Shown here one piece after another: positions 1 to 6,926 of a DNA stretch of 15,009 nt. The stretch is from JOPF133 sp052144935. GTDB lineage: Bacteria > Acidobacteriota > Terriglobia > Bryobacterales > Bryobacteraceae. The stretch spans positions 1-15,009 of the forward strand of contig JBKQPR010000021.1 in the NCBI GenBank assembly GCA_052144935.1, read 5' to 3'. The first letter of the stretch is position 1. Each line of letters opens with the position of its first letter. The position numbers and the translations under genes are program-made. The notes below the pieces were generated by a model. The model saw only the letters and a list, made by a program, of their open reading frames with translations. It did no database searches and was not told the DNA's origin.

Positions 1-1
1 C

Positions 2-265
2 AACGCCGGCGCCAGCGGTGGCGCCAACGCCGGCGCCAGCGGTGGCTCCAACGCTGGCGCCAGCGGCGGCACCAACGCCGGCACCAGCGGAGGCACCAAC
101 GCCGGCGCCAACGCCGGCGCCAGCGGAGGCACCAACGCCGGCGCCAGCGCCGGCGCCAGCGGCGGCACCAGCGCCAACGCCAGCGGCGGCACCAACGCCG
201 GCGCCAACGCCGGCGCCAGCGGCGGCACCAACGCCGGCACCAGCGCCGGCGCCAGCGGCGGCGTG
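2..265 (+). repeat. 12-bp tandem repeat (22 units) inside the hypF frame
   Basis: Twenty-two units of 12 bp run from base 2 to 265. There are two alternating types, AACGCCGGCGCC and AGCGGCGGCACC, often paired as 24-bp units. In the hypF frame they encode Asn-Ala-Gly-Ala and Ser-Gly-Gly-Thr tetrapeptides. Most differences between units are silent in this frame (GGC/GGT/GGA Gly, GCC/GCT Ala) or swap small residues (Ala/Thr/Ser). In the competing Pro/Ala/Thr frame the same changes would give Val, Glu or Leu. That pattern favours translation in the hypF frame. The repeat starts before the window, so its full length is unknown. Confidence 0.85.
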
Positions 266-1975
266 AGCGGCGGCGGCGACGACAACGGAGCGAACGGCGG
301 GCCCGTAATTGGGGATGCCCATGCCATCGCCGCCGCCGCGCGCTTGCTCGCCTCCGGTGGGATCGCCGCCGTCAAAGGCATCGGCGGCTACCACCTGGCC
401 TGTGACGCGCGCAACCCATCGGCCGTGGCTATCTTGCGCGAGCGCAAATTCCGCAAGGAAAAGCCCTTCGCCGTGATGATCCGCAGCCTGGAGATGGCGC
501 GATCCCTCGCGCATCTCTCGGGCGATGCCGTTCGCTTGCTGGAGCATGCCGCGCGCCCGATTGTGCTGGCCCCGGCGCGGGTCGAGTTGACGGGCGTGGC
601 CCCGGACACCCCCGAGTTGGGCATCCTTTTGCCCTATGCTCCCATTCACCACCTGTTATTCGCGGCGGGCGCTCCGGAGGTCCTGGTGATGACCAGCGCC
701 AATCGCTCCAGCGAGCCGATCGCCTTCCGCGACGAGGAGGCGCACGCCTCGCTCGCCGGCATCGCCGACGCCTTTCTGATCGGAGAGCGCCCCATCGCGC
801 GGCGCGTGGACGATTCGGTAGCGCGCGCCGGCGCCTTTGGACCGGCCATCCTGCGGCGCGCTCGCGGCTATGCCCCCGGCGCCGTGGCCACTCTTCCTGT
901 CCGCCGCCCGATCCTGGCCCTGGGCGCCGATCTGAAGAATTCCGTGGCGCTGGCCGTCGAAGGCCAAGTCATCGTCAGCCAGCACATCGGCGATCTGGAG
1001 TACTTCCCGGCTCTCACCGCATTCCGCGAGACCATCCACGATCTGCTCCGCATGTACGATCTGCGCCCCGCGGAAGTCTTGCTCGCCCACGACGCGCATC
1101 CCGAGTACTTCTCCACCCGGGAGGCCCACGCTCTGCCGGTGGAGCGCCGCGTCGCCGTACAGCATCATCGCGCGCACGTCGCCTCCGTTCTGGCCGAGCG
1201 GGAAGCCTTCGACACACCCGTCCTGGGACTGTCCTTCGACGGCACCGGCTATGGCGACGATGGCGCCATCTGGGGCTCTGAGTTTTTCGTTGGCAGCGTC
1301 TCGGGCGGCCTGCGCCGTGTGGCGCATCTGCGCCCTGCCGCGCTCGCAGGGGGCGATGCCGCCGCGCGTCACCCGGTGCAAGCGGCCGCCGGTTTCCTCG
1401 TCCAGCTCGACAACGTGCCTGAGCTGACCGAACCGCCCTTCGATTTTCCGCCGCGTTACCGCGTGGCTGCGCAATTGTTGCGGAGCGGCTTCCGGACCTT
1501 TGCCACCACCAGTATGGGCCGCCTGTTCGACGCCGCGGCGGCCTTGACTGGATTCACCCGTCCCGTCACCTTCGAAGCGCAGGCGGCCATGTGGCTGGAA
1601 AACCAGGCGCGGCGCTCAGGCCCCGTCGAGCCTTATCCATTTCCATTCGAAGAGGGCGTATTGGACTTCCGCCCACTGCTCGCCGCCGTCTGCCGTGACC
1701 GGCGGCGCGGCCGCAACCCCGTGGAGATCGCCGCCGCGTTTCATGCCGGCGTGGCGGAAGGCGCCGCCTCGGCCGCGCTAGCGCTCTCCCATGCCCATCG
1801 CCTGGATACCGTAGCGCTCTCCGGTGGCGTCTTTCAAAACGAGCTGCTTCTGGAGGGACTGCGCGACCGGCTCGCCGGCGGACCCGCTGTGTGGGTCAAC
1901 CACGCCGTTCCCGCCAACGACGGAGGCATCAGTCTCGGCCAGGTGGCGCTCGCCATGAATCCTGGCGCGCCGTGA
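2..1975 (+). CDS. hypF: Carbamoyltransferase HypF, C-terminal part (5' partial), with repeat linker
   Basis: HypF makes the CN ligands of the NiFe-hydrogenase centre: it forms carbamoyl-adenylate from carbamoyl phosphate and ATP and passes the carbamoyl group to HypE in the cytoplasm. From GTG 263 the protein has a YrdC-like domain (KGIGGYHLACDA, a KPFAVM core, TSANRSSEPI, RRVDDSV, RARGYAP) and then the Kae1-like domain (VQHHRAHVAS, SFDGTGYGDDGAIWGSE, GRLFDAAAALTG, LSGGVFQN, PANDGG). The usual N-terminal acylphosphatase and zinc-finger domains are absent downstream of 263. The frame has no stop from base 2, so I treat this as the 3' part of a longer gene and GTG 263 as an internal codon. Family length is about 750 residues; 657 are visible, the first 88 being repeat. 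No other hyp gene is in view. If the frame closes just upstream, GTG 263 would begin a truncated protein. Confidence 0.88.
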   Translation, partial: NAGASGGANAGASGGSNAGASGGTNAGTSGGTNAGANAGASGGTNAGASAGASGGTSANASGGTNAGANAGASGGTNAGTSAGASGGVSGGGDDNGANGGPVIGDAHAIAAAARLLASGGIAAVKGIGGYHLACDARNPSAVAILRERKFRKEKPFAVMIRSLEMARSLAHLSGDAVRLLEHAARPIVLAPARVELTGVAPDTPELGILLPYAPIHHLLFAAGAPEVLVMTSANRSSEPIAFRDEEAHASLAGIADAFLIGERPIARRVDDSVARAGAFGPAILRRARGYAPGAVATLPVRRPILALGADLKNSVALAVEGQVIVSQHIGDLEYFPALTAFRETIHDLLRMYDLRPAEVLLAHDAHPEYFSTREAHALPVERRVAVQHHRAHVASVLAEREAFDTPVLGLSFDGTGYGDDGAIWGSEFFVGSVSGGLRRVAHLRPAALAGGDAAARHPVQAAAGFLVQLDNVPELTEPPFDFPPRYRVAAQLLRSGFRTFATTSMGRLFDAAAALTGFTRPVTFEAQAAMWLENQARRSGPVEPYPFPFEEGVLDFRPLLAAVCRDRRRGRNPVEIAAAFHAGVAEGAASAALALSHAHRLDTVALSGGVFQNELLLEGLRDRLAGGPAVWVNHAVPANDGGISLGQVALAMNPGAP

Positions 1976-1986
1976 AGGCAGCGTTC

Positions 1987-2063
1987 GCAGGCGGGGTTGG
2001 GTGCTCCAGGCCCCTCGGCCCGCCTGCCACACTGGCAAGGTGGGGCAGGCGCTTCCGCCTGCC
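1987..2063. repeat. REP-like hairpin cluster between hypF and the response regulator
   Basis: GGCAGGCG (2044-2051) and CGCCTGCC (2056-2063) form a perfect 8-bp stem with a CTTC loop. A second CGCCTGCC at 2021-2028 could pair with the same left arm. GCAGGCGGG (1987-1995) also pairs with CCCGCCTGC (2019-2027). No T-run follows, so an intrinsic terminator of the usual kind is unlikely. The shape resembles dispersed intergenic palindromes seen in Solibacter-type genomes; that comparison is from memory. It may end or stabilise the hypF transcript. Confidence 0.5.
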
Positions 2064-2124
2064 AATGGCTTTTACCGCCGCATCCTCAAAATGAAAGCGG
2101 CCAGAGCCTTGCCGTCTCCACGTC

Positions 2125-2133
2125 TGCTACAAT
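2125..2133 (+). promoter_or_regulatory. Extended -10 promoter for the response regulator
   Basis: TGCTACAAT matches an extended -10 (TGn plus TACAAT, 5 of 6 to TATAAT). No good -35 lies at the right distance. A start about 7 bases downstream would leave a leader of under 20 bases, which contains GGTGGGG (2145-2151), six bases before the ATG at 2158. Confidence 0.45.
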
Positions 2134-2157
2134 CGTCGGCAGCCGGTGGGGTGACGC

Positions 2158-2799
2158 ATGCCTAAGACCAAGGTTCTCCTCGCGGAAGACCACACCGTTG
2201 TCGCGGAAGGCTTGCAGTCTCTCCTGAAAGACAGCTTTGAGCTGGTCGGCATGGTGCACGACGGGCGCGCCCTGCTGGAGGCCGCCGAAAAGCTTCGTCC
2301 CGATGTAATCGTCACCGATATCTCCATGCCGTTGCTTAACGGGCTGGAGGCCGTCCGCCAGATCCGCGCCCGCCGCTCCGACGCCCGGATCATCGTGCTC
2401 ACCATGCACAGCGACACCCAGCTTGCGGCGGAGGCTTTTCGCGCCGGGGTGTCCGGCTACCTGCTCAAGATCTCCCCGGTCGAGGAATTGGTCAGAGCCA
2501 TCCGCGAGGTGGCGCAAGGCCGCTCGTACGTCACCACTCTGCTGGCGAAGGACCTCATCACCCTCTTGATCGAGGCCGGAGCCGCGCCGCGCGAAGACGG
2601 CTCGCCCCTTACGCCGCGGCAGCGCGAGGTGCTCCAACTGATCGCCGAAGGCCGCACCATGAAAGAAGTGGCCGCCCTGCTCCACATTTCGCCGCGCACC
2701 GCCGAGTCGCACAAATACGACATCATGCAGGCGCTGGGCGTTCGGACCACTGCCGATCTCATCCAGTGCGCCATCCGCATGAAGCTGGTCGGCGAATGA
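2158..2799 (+). CDS. NarL/FixJ-family response regulator
   Basis: A 213-residue two-component transcription factor. The receiver domain spans about residues 4-120: acidic pocket E10-D11, phospho-acceptor D54 in TDISMP, T82, Y101 and K104. The LuxR-type HTH spans about 148-210 (LTPRQREVLQLIAEGRTMKEVAALLHISPRTAESHK). Phosphorylation of D54 by a HisKA_3 kinase should release the HTH to bind DNA. ATG 2158 is supported by a GGTGGGG Shine-Dalgarno and by the receiver domain starting at residue 4. The stop overlaps the start of the adjacent kinase gene (ATGA, 2796-2799), so the two were a translationally coupled pair. That kinase is now broken, so the regulator is either orphaned or served by another kinase. 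All key residues are intact. Confidence 0.95.
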   Translation: MPKTKVLLAEDHTVVAEGLQSLLKDSFELVGMVHDGRALLEAAEKLRPDVIVTDISMPLLNGLEAVRQIRARRSDARIIVLTMHSDTQLAAEAFRAGVSGYLLKISPVEELVRAIREVAQGRSYVTTLLAKDLITLLIEAGAAPREDGSPLTPRQREVLQLIAEGRTMKEVAALLHISPRTAESHKYDIMQALGVRTTADLIQCAIRMKLVGE

Positions 2800-4552
2800 G
2801 CGGGCGGCGCGAAGGTGCGGCCGGTGGCGGCGCCAAGACCCAGGGGCGCATCCTCATCGCTTCGCTCACGCTGGGTTCCCTGGCCACTGCGGCCCGCCGT
2901 GTGATACTACACCCGGCAGCTTGCCGCCCTGGAAGAAGCCGCGATCCAGGAGCTGACGGCGGTCTGCGATAACAAGGCCCGGCAGATCGCCAATTGGCGC
3001 AGCGAGCGGTTGGGCGACGGCCACGTGCAGATGGCGTCGCCGGTCATCGGCATCGCCGGGCGCATTCTTTCCGGCCGCGGAACGGCCGCCGATCGCGCCG
3101 GCCTGCTCGACATCATGACGCGCCTCCAGGCTGCCTTCTTATATACCGGCGCGTTGTCCGACCTGGAGGGCAACGCGCCAATCTCGACCGATGGCGCCAT
3201 GTTCGGTGCTTTGCGCCTGCGAGAGCTGGCTCGCGCTGCCGTCGAGGCCAAAAACGTTGCGGCTCTCCGACCTCAGCCTCGACCCGCGCGGCCGGCCGCT
3301 GATGGCCATGACTATTCCCGTCGAAAATCTGGGCGCCATCGTTATGGACATCGATCCGGCACGTTTTCTCTACCCCTATTTGCGCGTGTGGCCGGGGAGC
3401 AGCAAGACCGCCGAGACCCTGCTGATGCGCCGCGACGGGGTAGACGGCGTCTTGTACCTGAGCGAGCTGCGGCGTCAACCAGGGGGGCAACTGCGGCTTC
3501 GCCGGCTGATGGGCCGGAACGTGTCCGATGCCGCTCTCGATTCCGGCCCGCTGTCCCGGGGTTCCGATTATCACGGCGTGCCGGTGTTCGCCATCATCCG
3601 CCACATTCCCGATTCGCCCTGGTTTCTGAGCACCAGGATCGACGCCGCCGAAGTCGACGCCCCCGGGCGCCGCCTGGGATGGGAGATGGCCCTCATCACC
3701 GCGCTGATCGCGCTGGCGAATGTCGCCGGCGTCGCGCTCGTCTGGCGGAGCCAGCGCGCCCGTTTCCTCGAAGAGAGACAGGAGTGGTTCTACGCCGCCG
3801 CCAACGATACCCCCGCGTACCTCTGGATGGCCTCCCCCGAAGTGGAGAATGCTTTCATCAATACAACGTTCGCCAGGTTCTTGGGAACCGAATCGGGCCC
3901 GCCTGGAAAAAACCTGGAGCGACTACATCCACCCGGAGGATGCCGTGGCCGCCCGCGCCAGGTTTCTTGAGAGCATACGCACGCAGTCCGCCTACACGCA
4001 CGAGTTCCGCATGCGGCGCTACGACGGGGAGTATCGATGGGTGGTCAGCAGAGCTGTGCCGCGGTTTTCTTCCCAGGGGATCTTTCTGGGCTTCGCCGGG
4101 GCGGTGCTCGACATCACCCCAAGCCGCCTGGCCGAACAGAAACTGCACGAGGCCAACTCCTCGCTCGCCACCCAACTAGCCGAGAGCACCATCAAGGAAC
4201 AGGAGCTCCGGGAGCTCAGCGCCCGCCTCATCGACGCCCAGGAAGAAGAGCGCAAACGCCTGGCGCGCGAGCTGCATGACGATCTCAGCCAGCAGATCGC
4301 CGCGCTCAGCATCTCAACCGGCAATCCGAAGCGCCAGATTCCCGAGGACCGCGTCGAGGCGCGCGCGTTGAGCGACCGGCTCCACGGCAAGCTCGTGCAG
4401 CTTGCCGGCGCCGTCCGCCGCATGTCGCACGAGTTGCATCCCGCCATCCTGGAATATTCCGGGTTGGCCGCTGCCCTGCGGTCCTATTGCGAAGAGTTCG
4501 GCACGCTCACCGGAATTCAGGTGTCGCTGGATATCCAAGGCTCGTTCCATGA
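2796..4552 (+). pseudogene. Sensor histidine kinase (HisKA_3 type), three frameshifts and 3' truncated
   Basis: This was the membrane sensor kinase partnered with the upstream regulator. ATG 2796 opens with a hydrophobic segment (ILIASLTLGSLATA). The frame then shifts by +1 near 2890-2905, leading into an extracytoplasmic sensor region (from YYTRQLAALEEAA). A second +1 shift lies in the A-run 3250-3254, leading into LRLSDLSLDPRG, the rest of the sensor and a membrane segment (ALITALIALANVAGVALVW). A third +1 shift lies in the A-run 3907-3912, leading into the rest of a PAS domain (WSDYIHPEDA). The H-box EERKRLARELHDDLSQQIA follows at about 4240-4300. Homology ends at about 4552, after GSFHD, just where the ATP-binding domain should begin; that domain is missing. 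The three shifts sum to +3. Without the ATPase domain it cannot phosphorylate. Sequencing error could explain the A-run shifts but not the truncation. Confidence 0.85.
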
Positions 4553-4740
4553 CTGTTGGCCATCGGTCAAGGCCTCTTGGTACAGAACCCCCGCACCTTC
4601 TGGAATCCGCAGCAGCCGGGAATCGGCGTGCCAGGACGTAACGGCAGGGCCGCAGCGATTTATTGTGTGCCGACCAGGCGTCAGGACAGCCTGGGCTGCC
4701 TTCTTTGAAGACTGCACGATTTTCGTGCTACACGGAATTC
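4553..4740. other. Junction segment of unknown origin between the kinase remnant and the TA/IS region
   Basis: About 190 bases match neither the kinase nor the IS. One plus frame is open from 4553 to about 4705 and reads LLVQNPRTFWNPQQPGIG in part, which looks protein-like, but I do not recognise it. The last part (from about 4705) may hold a weak promoter for the GTG at 4741: TTGAAG at 4705-4710, an 18-base gap, then TGCTACAC. Confidence 0.3.
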
Positions 4741-4779
4741 GTGGCAAGAAATGTGACCATCCGGATTTCGGATGAGGCG
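4741..4779 (+). pseudogene. N-terminal stub of a ribbon-helix-helix antitoxin
   Basis: GTG 4741 begins VARNVTIRISDEA, a typical first strand of RHH/CopG-type antitoxins that partner VapC toxins. A GGA sits about six bases upstream. After 13 codons the sequence passes into IS3 transposase-like sequence (DSDHDRPVYPN), so only the start of the gene remains. The match is short and could be chance, but a VapC C-terminus lies on the other side of the IS in the same orientation. Confidence 0.4.
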
Positions 4780-4800
4780 ACGGACTCCGATCACGACCGG

Positions 4801-5358
4801 CCGGTGTACCCGAACCGGGCGCGGAGATGGTGCTGACTGAGGATCAACCAATTGTGGGTCGCAGACATCACGTACATCCGGCTGGAGGCGGAGTTCGTGT
4901 ATCTGGCGGTGGTGTTGGACGCTTTCTCGCGGCGGGTGATCGGGTGGGCGCTGGATCGTACGCTGGAAGACGACTTGGCGCTTGCCGCCCTGCGGATGGC
5001 GATCGCGTTGCGTTCGCCGATGCCCGGCCTGGTGCATCACTCCGACCGCGGCGTCCAGTATGCCTCCCATGACTATACCGGTCTGCTGAAAGCACACCAG
5101 ATCGAGATCAGCATGAGCCGCAAGGGCAATCCGTGGGACAACGCGGCCTGTGAGTCGTTCATGAAGACGCTGAAATACGAAGAGGTATACCGCCAGGAAT
5201 ACCGCGACCTGGCCGAAGCACGGCGCGCGATCGAGCAGTTCCTGGAGAAGGTCTACAACCAAAAGCGGCTACACTCGGCGCTGGGCTACCGCCCGCCGGC
5301 CGAGTTTGAACGCTCTTTGCCTCCCGTTGCTGCTACGGAACCAAGGGTAACCGAATGA
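4801..5358 (+). pseudogene. IS3-family transposase OrfB fragment (rve/DDE core)
   Basis: The readable frame 4852-5358 (168 codons from a TTG inside NQLWVADITYI) encodes the integrase-core half of OrfB. With that TTG as residue 1, the DDE triad is present: D5 in ADITYI, D65 in HHSDRGVQY and E101 in NAACESFMKTLK, with the D-35-E spacing of this family. The C-terminus YNQKRLHSALGY-PPAEFE is typical. Just upstream, PVYPNRAR (from 4801), then MVLT, then NQLWV lie in different frames, with an in-frame TGA at 4834. There are therefore two shifts, and the N-terminal HTH half and OrfA are gone. The core looks intact, but the protein could not act alone. Confidence 0.85.
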
Positions 5359-5657
5359 AAAAAGAGGGCGCCCTCACCAAGCGTTTTCTCAGGCATAACG
5401 GAATCTATCGGTCCGATGTGTCCTCACTTCTTTTTACCCCTGGGCCGTTATCCCGCTTCCCGGTCGGCCGGTGCCAGGGTATAGGGCAAGCCGGAAAGAC
5501 CATGCCCTGCCCATCGTCCGCGATGAGTTCCGGCCGGCTATTCCTCGACGGGTTGCTCGCCAGCATTGCCCGTCTCCGCTTCACCGGCATTGTCAGGATA
5601 ATTCTTACCCGCTCTCGGCGGAAAGGACTTATCATCGAAAGGTAGACAGTGTCTTAA
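5355..5657 (+). other. IS 3' passenger-like region, possibly a decayed small ORF
   Basis: An ATG at 5355 overlaps the transposase stop (ATGA) and opens a 96-codon frame to 5645, reading FLRHNGIYRSDVSS near its start. Farther on, the frame from about 5514 reads PAGYSSTGCSPALPVSASPA, but in a different phase and after an in-frame TGA. I recall both phrases from sequence that follows IS3-type transposases in Acidobacteriota, so I read this as a frameshifted copy of that region rather than a working gene. This recognition is from memory and unverified. Confidence 0.35.
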
Positions 5658-5852
5658 CTGTTTGTCTCAGCAAACGGGGCAATCCCAGATCGGGCACAAC
5701 CTTCCTATTGGGATACCTTCATTCTGGCGTCCGCTGAACGTTCCGGTGCCCGGTATCTACTGTCGGAAGGCTTCCAGAGCGGTCGCCGTTACGGCGATGT
5801 TCATTTCCGTTTGAGCATGCCCCAGGAGAATGGGGCTTGTAGAGAAGGCTGA
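5658..5852 (+). pseudogene. VapC-type PIN-domain toxin, C-terminal remnant
   Basis: A plus frame from 5658 to the TGA at 5850-5852 reads SYWDTFILASAERSGARYLLSEGFQ-SGRRYGDVHF. This is the C-terminal half of a PIN-domain ribonuclease of the VapC family. The acidic residue in YWD is kept, but the last acidic position (usually LLSED) is Gly here. The frame is preceded at once by a TAA (5655-5657), and the N-terminal half with its first catalytic Asp is absent, so it cannot be active. With the RHH stub at 4741-4779 it suggests one vapBC locus broken by the IS and an associated deletion. Confidence 0.65.
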
Positions 5853-5887
5853 AGTTGGACGGAGTCCGCAGCGGATCTCTTTGGCGT

Positions 5888-6172
5888 CTATGCTGTACGA
5901 CTTGCCTTTTCGAGAGCCACCCGCAGGAGCATCTTGGTATATGTTTGGTAGGGAATGCCTTTTCGCTGAGCGAGATCCTGAGCCGTTTCGATATCGGGCA
6001 CGGGCAACCGCATGGTGACGGTCTTCAAGGGGACCGCTCGCCTCGCTTTGCCGGATTTGATCGCACGGTGCATGATCTCCGTGGCCACTTTTGGATGACT
6101 GTCCCACCATTGAGCCTCTTCGGCTACGGTTCGGAACTTCGGAATTGCGATTCGCTTTTTGGGCATGCTCAT
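5888..6172 (-). CDS. CopG/BrnA-like ribbon-helix-helix antitoxin
   Basis: A 94-residue protein with the N-terminal signature MPKKRIAIPKFRTVAEEAQWW seen in the CopG-type antitoxin family of type II TA systems. The RHH segment follows at about residues 50-90: KTVTMRLPVPDIETAQDLAQRKGIPYQTYTKMLLR. Such proteins bind their toxin and repress their own operon. ATG 6172 overlaps the stop of the preceding remnant frame (ATGA), as in toxin-first operons; Met3 (6166) is an alternative start. The frame is intact and full length, while the toxin gene before it is reduced to its last codons. It may protect against related BrnT-like toxins encoded elsewhere, or be a leftover. Confidence 0.8.
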   Translation of the reverse strand: MSMPKKRIAIPKFRTVAEEAQWWDSHPKVATEIMHRAIKSGKARRAVPLKTVTMRLPVPDIETAQDLAQRKGIPYQTYTKMLLRVALEKASRTA

Positions 6173-6240
6173 TTTCCCTCGAAGTAGAGCCGTTGCTGCT
6201 CTTTGGTCATTTCATCAGCCGTGACGATCCGGGCCTTGTC
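6169..6240 (-). pseudogene. C-terminal remnant of a BrnT/RelE-like toxin
   Basis: The last 23 codons of a minus frame read DKARIVTADEMTKEQQRLYFEGK before a TGA that overlaps the antitoxin start. This resembles the C-terminus of BrnT-type toxins (a VTA element, then a basic ERR/QRR-xY motif). Just upstream, ILYT lies in another frame and no toxin N-terminus is found before hicB ends at 6323. The gene has therefore been shortened to about a quarter of its normal length. Family assignment is tentative because so little is left. Confidence 0.45.
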
Positions 6241-6322
6241 GCAGTGTAGAGGATGCTGTGCGGTCCGACGCGATCCCGCTGGAGCGCTTCGCGGCGGAGC
6301 AACTGCTGCTTGAAAATCAATG

Positions 6323-6751
6323 CTATGCCGCGTCCTGCACTGCCACCGCCAAGCGCTTGCCGAGCGCGGCAAATGCTGCTTCGATGTGGTCCAGGCGCGA
6401 ATGGTGGTCCAGGTCAAACAGCCTGTCTATGGTCGTTTTCGGTATCCCGAGCCGGCGCGCCAGTTCCACCTTCTTGAGGCCGGATGCCTGAAACGCCGAG
6501 TACAGCTCCGCCTCCGCCGCATCGAGGGCGGCCAAGTGGATCTTGCGATATTTCCGGCCGCGGGGCTTGCTTGGCCGCGGAACCTCCTCGCCCCTTCGGA
6601 TGTGCTCTTGGATCATGGTGCGGATCGCGTCGGCGGCCATCTCCCGGGCTTCTTCTTCGGTGTCGCCCTGGGTAATGCCCCAATCGAAGTCGGGAAATGT
6701 CACCACAAAACCACCCTCTCGAGCGGGCTCGAACAACGCGGGATATTCCAT
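6323..6751 (-). CDS. hicB: HicB antitoxin with C-terminal HTH
   Basis: A 142-residue antitoxin of the HicAB system, close in length and layout to E. coli HicB (about 138). The N-terminal partially degraded RNase-H-like fold reads YPALFEPAREGGFVVTFPDF then ITQGDTEEEAREMAADAI. The C-terminal DNA-binding HTH reads KVELARRLGIPKTTIDRLFDLDHHSRLDHIEAAFAALGK. It should bind HicA and repress the hicAB promoter. The ATG at 6751 is preceded by GAGGGG (6759-6764) seven bases away. It is fully intact although hicA beside it is damaged. Operon partner: the hicA remnant immediately upstream. Confidence 0.9.
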   Translation of the reverse strand: MEYPALFEPAREGGFVVTFPDFDWGITQGDTEEEAREMAADAIRTMIQEHIRRGEEVPRPSKPRGRKYRKIHLAALDAAEAELYSAFQASGLKKVELARRLGIPKTTIDRLFDLDHHSRLDHIEAAFAALGKRLAVAVQDAA

Positions 6752-6761
6752 GCGACATCCC

Positions 6762-6926
6762 CTCGATTCCTAGTCTTTTGAGAATGCCTTGAACCGGTCC
6801 GGTCTTAACTTCTTTGGCGGGGTGGCGCGGGATCAAACTGCGATTGCCTTTGTGGTAGATGATGAGATACTTTTTGCCGTCCACGAAGGCGCATCCTGCG
6901 TTCGCCAATTTCCGTCACAGTTCGCT
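6762..6926 (-). pseudogene. hicA: HicA mRNA-interferase toxin, inactivated
   Basis: HicA toxins cut mRNA with a small dsRNA-binding-like fold. Reading from 6926 gives SEL-stop-RKLANAGCAFVDGKKY, then LIIYHKGNRSLIPRHPAKEVK and GILKRLGIE. From memory this aligns without gaps to E. coli HicA (SEFRRWLESQG, GSNHLKL, GRRSVMPRHP). Three defects are visible. A TGA (6915-6917) stands where E. coli has Arg7, one C-to-T change from CGA. The conserved catalytic His is Tyr (GKKY). The gene's own stop is gone, so the frame runs on through hicB to 6414. No start codon with a good Shine-Dalgarno is in frame; TTG 6908 would omit the first helix. A GTG at 6919 in another frame, with GGAAGG upstream, is an alternative start that would imply a frameshift instead. 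Confidence 0.75.

Larger units (their letters stand above)
4778..5657 (+). mobile_element. Decayed IS3-family insertion sequence (5' truncated)
   Basis: The element holds the catalytic half of an IS3-family OrfB and a 3' region after the transposase stop. OrfA and the N-terminal half of OrfB are missing. The left boundary is inferred from the first OrfB-like residues (DSDHDRPVYPN). The right boundary is inferred from the start of VapC-like coding at 5658. No clear terminal inverted repeats or target duplication could be found, so both edges are approximate. It lies between two TA remnants and next to a truncated kinase, so it probably mediated a deletion. Confidence 0.65.

Noticed and set aside
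2..265. Tandem repeats as a possible CRISPR array
   Set aside because: Units are 12 bp, contiguous, with no spacers, and are in frame with hypF.
18..266. Open frame coding a Pro/Ala/Thr-rich 82-residue peptide
   Set aside because: It lies wholly in the 12-bp repeat; unit variation is non-conservative in this frame (Val, Glu, Leu) but silent or conservative in the hypF frame.
656..1474. 272-codon minus frame opposite hypF
   Set aside because: No recognisable motifs; the plus strand carries the HypF signature motifs.
5757..6110. 117-codon minus frame near the CopG antitoxin
   Set aside because: Out of frame with the antitoxin and antisense to the VapC remnant; no motif of its own.
6414..6908. 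164-codon minus frame starting in hicA
   Set aside because: Only the first 48 or so codons are HicA; the rest is an out-of-frame reading of hicB caused by loss of the hicA stop.
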